Source: a virus. Taken from it: 27,190 nucleotides of DNA. Made by a program: the position numbers and the translations under genes. Below the pieces are notes generated by a model, which did not search any database, was not told the DNA's origin, and saw only the letters and a program-made list of their open reading frames with translations. Below, one piece after another: positions 25,925-27,190 of this stretch. How positions within the stretch are numbered: the first letter of the stretch is position 1; each line of letters begins with the position of its first letter. The stretch covers positions 1-27,190 of IMG/VR virus record IMGVR_UViG_3300030090_006702; one strand, written 5' to 3'.

Positions 25925-27012
25925 CTTCCAACTTCTCCTAAATAATTTTCTTTTGCTTGTTCATAAGTTAAACCAAATAACTTATCCCAAAAATGTAAAT
26001 CTGATATTAATTTATTATCAGATTTTAGTTTATTAAATCTTTTTTCTGCCTTTGGTTTCCACCATTCAGATATTAAATTATTATAATATACGAAATCCTG
26101 CCGTAAAAGCAAAGAACTTTTTTTAATTTTTCCACATAAAAATTCTCGTGTGTTGTCGTAAAAGGAACAAAAGTAAATTCCTCTTTGCATTCCACTAACA
26201 TAATCAGCTGGCTTCATACCACATTCTCTGTATATCTTTGTATCTAAATTAGATCTAACTTTTCGTTTCTCACCAAAGTATTCTTCCCACACTCTAACCA
26301 TATCCTTTGGTAATTTAATTGGCATCTTACCAGTTGTCTTACCTCTCTTTTTAAATGTTGGCATACTATTATATTGAGAATGTGTTCCATATAATGATGT
26401 TGTAGTCATACCAACTAACACATCACCATACTTTTCTTCCCAAGATTTTCTAATTACATCTGAAGTAATCATAAGTGCCATAAGTTTACCACCCAAGAAG
26501 TTATGTCCTAATGGTTGCATAGGAATTATAGCCTGTCCACAAGCCACATTGTTTAATCTTTTATTTTTATATCTATCATCCCGTGTCCAACCAATATATT
26601 TGTCTCTACCACCCAAGTCACCAAAGTCAGAAGTTACAGTTAAAGCTCCAAGATATTTATCAGTAGTTTCATCTATAACTAAAAATTTCATATTACGGCC
26701 AGGATTAGAAACATTTTTAAAACTTGAAGTGAAACGAATAAGATAACGCCAATCATCAAGTTGTTCTTTGGTATCAACTAAAATAACTTTTGGTTTAAGA
26801 TTTGATATATCTAATTCATTCCAAACTTTATTTTTTAGTGCATTGATTTTAAATTGTTCACCTGAACAGGCCTGTATTTCGTTATATTTATCAAAGAATA
26901 CTGCTTCAGCTGCAGATTGATTCTTTTTCATATCAATGAAATCAATTATCTTTTGTTTTTCGGAATCTAAATCAAATTCTATTTCAGTATCAAAAAATTT
27001 ATCTACCAACAT
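25921..27012 (-). CDS. DUF4338/DruA-like protein (363 aa) with C-terminal WW-K module; Mom-like fold suspected
   Basis: Residues about 85-235 carry the pattern I associate with the DUF4338/DruA family: LGALTVTSDF, GGRDKYIGWT, RLNNVACGQAIIP, NFLGGKLMAL, WEEKYGDVLVGMTTTSLYGT, HSQYNSMPTFKKRGKT. The same order (an I-x-P strand, an N-x-L-G helix, then a GTHSxY/FKKxGKT end) recalls the GNAT-like fold of Mu Mom, a DNA-adenine modification enzyme. Whether this protein modifies DNA is unknown. The N-terminal 80 residues are acidic and helical. Residues about 304-363 form a separate helical module (SEWWKPKAEKRFNK ... YEQAKENYLGEVGR) that is repeated in the gene upstream. The ATG overlaps that upstream gene by 14 bases. 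AGGAG is about 13 bases away, slightly far, so a start a codon or two away is possible. Confidence 0.72.
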   Translation of the reverse strand: MLVDKFFDTEIEFDLDSEKQKIIDFIDMKKNQSAAEAVFFDKYNEIQACSGEQFKINALKNKVWNELDISNLKPKVILVDTKEQLDDWRYLIRFTSSFKNVSNPGRNMKFLVIDETTDKYLGALTVTSDFGDLGGRDKYIGWTRDDRYKNKRLNNVACGQAIIPMQPLGHNFLGGKLMALMITSDVIRKSWEEKYGDVLVGMTTTSLYGTHSQYNSMPTFKKRGKTTGKMPIKLPKDMVRVWEEYFGEKRKVRSNLDTKIYRECGMKPADYVSGMQRGIYFCSFYDNTREFLCGKIKKSSLLLRQDFVYYNNLISEWWKPKAEKRFNKLKSDNKLISDLHFWDKLFGLTYEQAKENYLGEVGR

Positions 27013-27190
27013 CAGTTAAATATTTCTCCTTAGCTTCTTCCCAAGTCATGTTAAACATATCATTATAGAATAATGTTTCATCTTTTATTCTACCTTGTTC
27101 TAACATTTTAGTATATCTTTTAATTGCTTTCTTTTTCCACCATCTGTTGATGTAATCATAATCTTCTACAAACTTTTTCTTCATAACCAA
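26999..27190 (-). CDS. Partial gene; C-terminal module paralogous to that of the DruA-like protein
   Basis: The frame is open to the right edge of the window, so the N-terminus is either missing or begins at the edge (an ATG lies at 27184). The 60 visible residues align without gaps to the C-terminal end of the adjacent 363-residue protein over the first stretch: FVEDYDYINRWWKKKAIKRY against FVYYNNLISEWWKPKAEKRF. The two end in AKEKYLTDVGR and AKENYLGEVGR. Because the similarity reaches the edge, I favour a longer protein, possibly a second DruA-like one, whose start lies outside. A stand-alone small protein of about 61 residues is the alternative. The module is basic and has paired Trp, so nucleic-acid binding is conceivable. 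Confidence 0.65.
   Translation of the reverse strand: MVMKKKFVEDYDYINRWWKKKAIKRYTKMLEQGRIKDETLFYNDMFNMTWEEAKEKYLTDVGR

Overview
This window looks like part of the genome of an AT-rich marine T4-like myovirus (tailed phage). All credible genes lie on the minus strand, so the map is read from right to left. The phage assignment rests on a recognisable baseplate block (T4 gp5-, gp25- and gp6-like proteins), a T4 gp55-like late sigma factor, and very tight gene packing with one-base TAATG or four-base GTGA/ATGA junctions. The sequence does not identify the host. I see no tRNA, rRNA, CRISPR array, insertion sequence or plus-strand gene.

Right part (27190 to about 24200), a regulatory and accessory operon. 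It starts with a gene cut by the window edge. Next is a 363-residue protein with a DUF4338/DruA-like core that also recalls the Mu Mom fold. Both proteins end in the same C-terminal module of about 60 residues, so they are related. Then come an HD-domain metal-dependent hydrolase, a small protein with one N-terminal membrane helix, and the gp55-like sigma factor. A hairpin followed by a T run, correctly oriented for the minus strand, closes this unit.

Middle part (24105 to 18832), the baseplate operon. In order: a coiled-coil protein of unknown role, a gp5-like central spike or hub protein without a visible lysozyme domain, two small unknown proteins, the gp25-like wedge protein, and the gp6-like wedge protein.

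Left part (18832 to 1), the distal baseplate or fibre region, which is the striking part. A DNRLRE-like beta protein and a LamG-like protein are followed by four consecutive genes rich in cysteine: 239, 1002, 585 and 3389 residues. They are built from repeats of the types D-x-C-G-x-C-G-G-D-G, D-C-N-G-x-C, GCTDPSACNY-like and DxDGDGxxD. These repeats are familiar from surface proteins of marine Bacteroidota and Deltaproteobacteria/Myxococcota. The 3389-residue protein takes up more than a third of the window and carries a PKD-like domain and the start of a lectin-like domain near its C-terminus. Another gene begins at its stop codon and runs off the left edge.

The likely joint picture is this: the sigma factor directs late transcription, the baseplate genes build the tail tip, and the cysteine-rich proteins form an elaborate, probably disulfide- or metal-stabilised host-contact apparatus. 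The DruA/Mom-like and HD proteins may belong to DNA modification or nucleotide metabolism. The roles of the cysteine-rich proteins and of the DruA-like pair are inferences.
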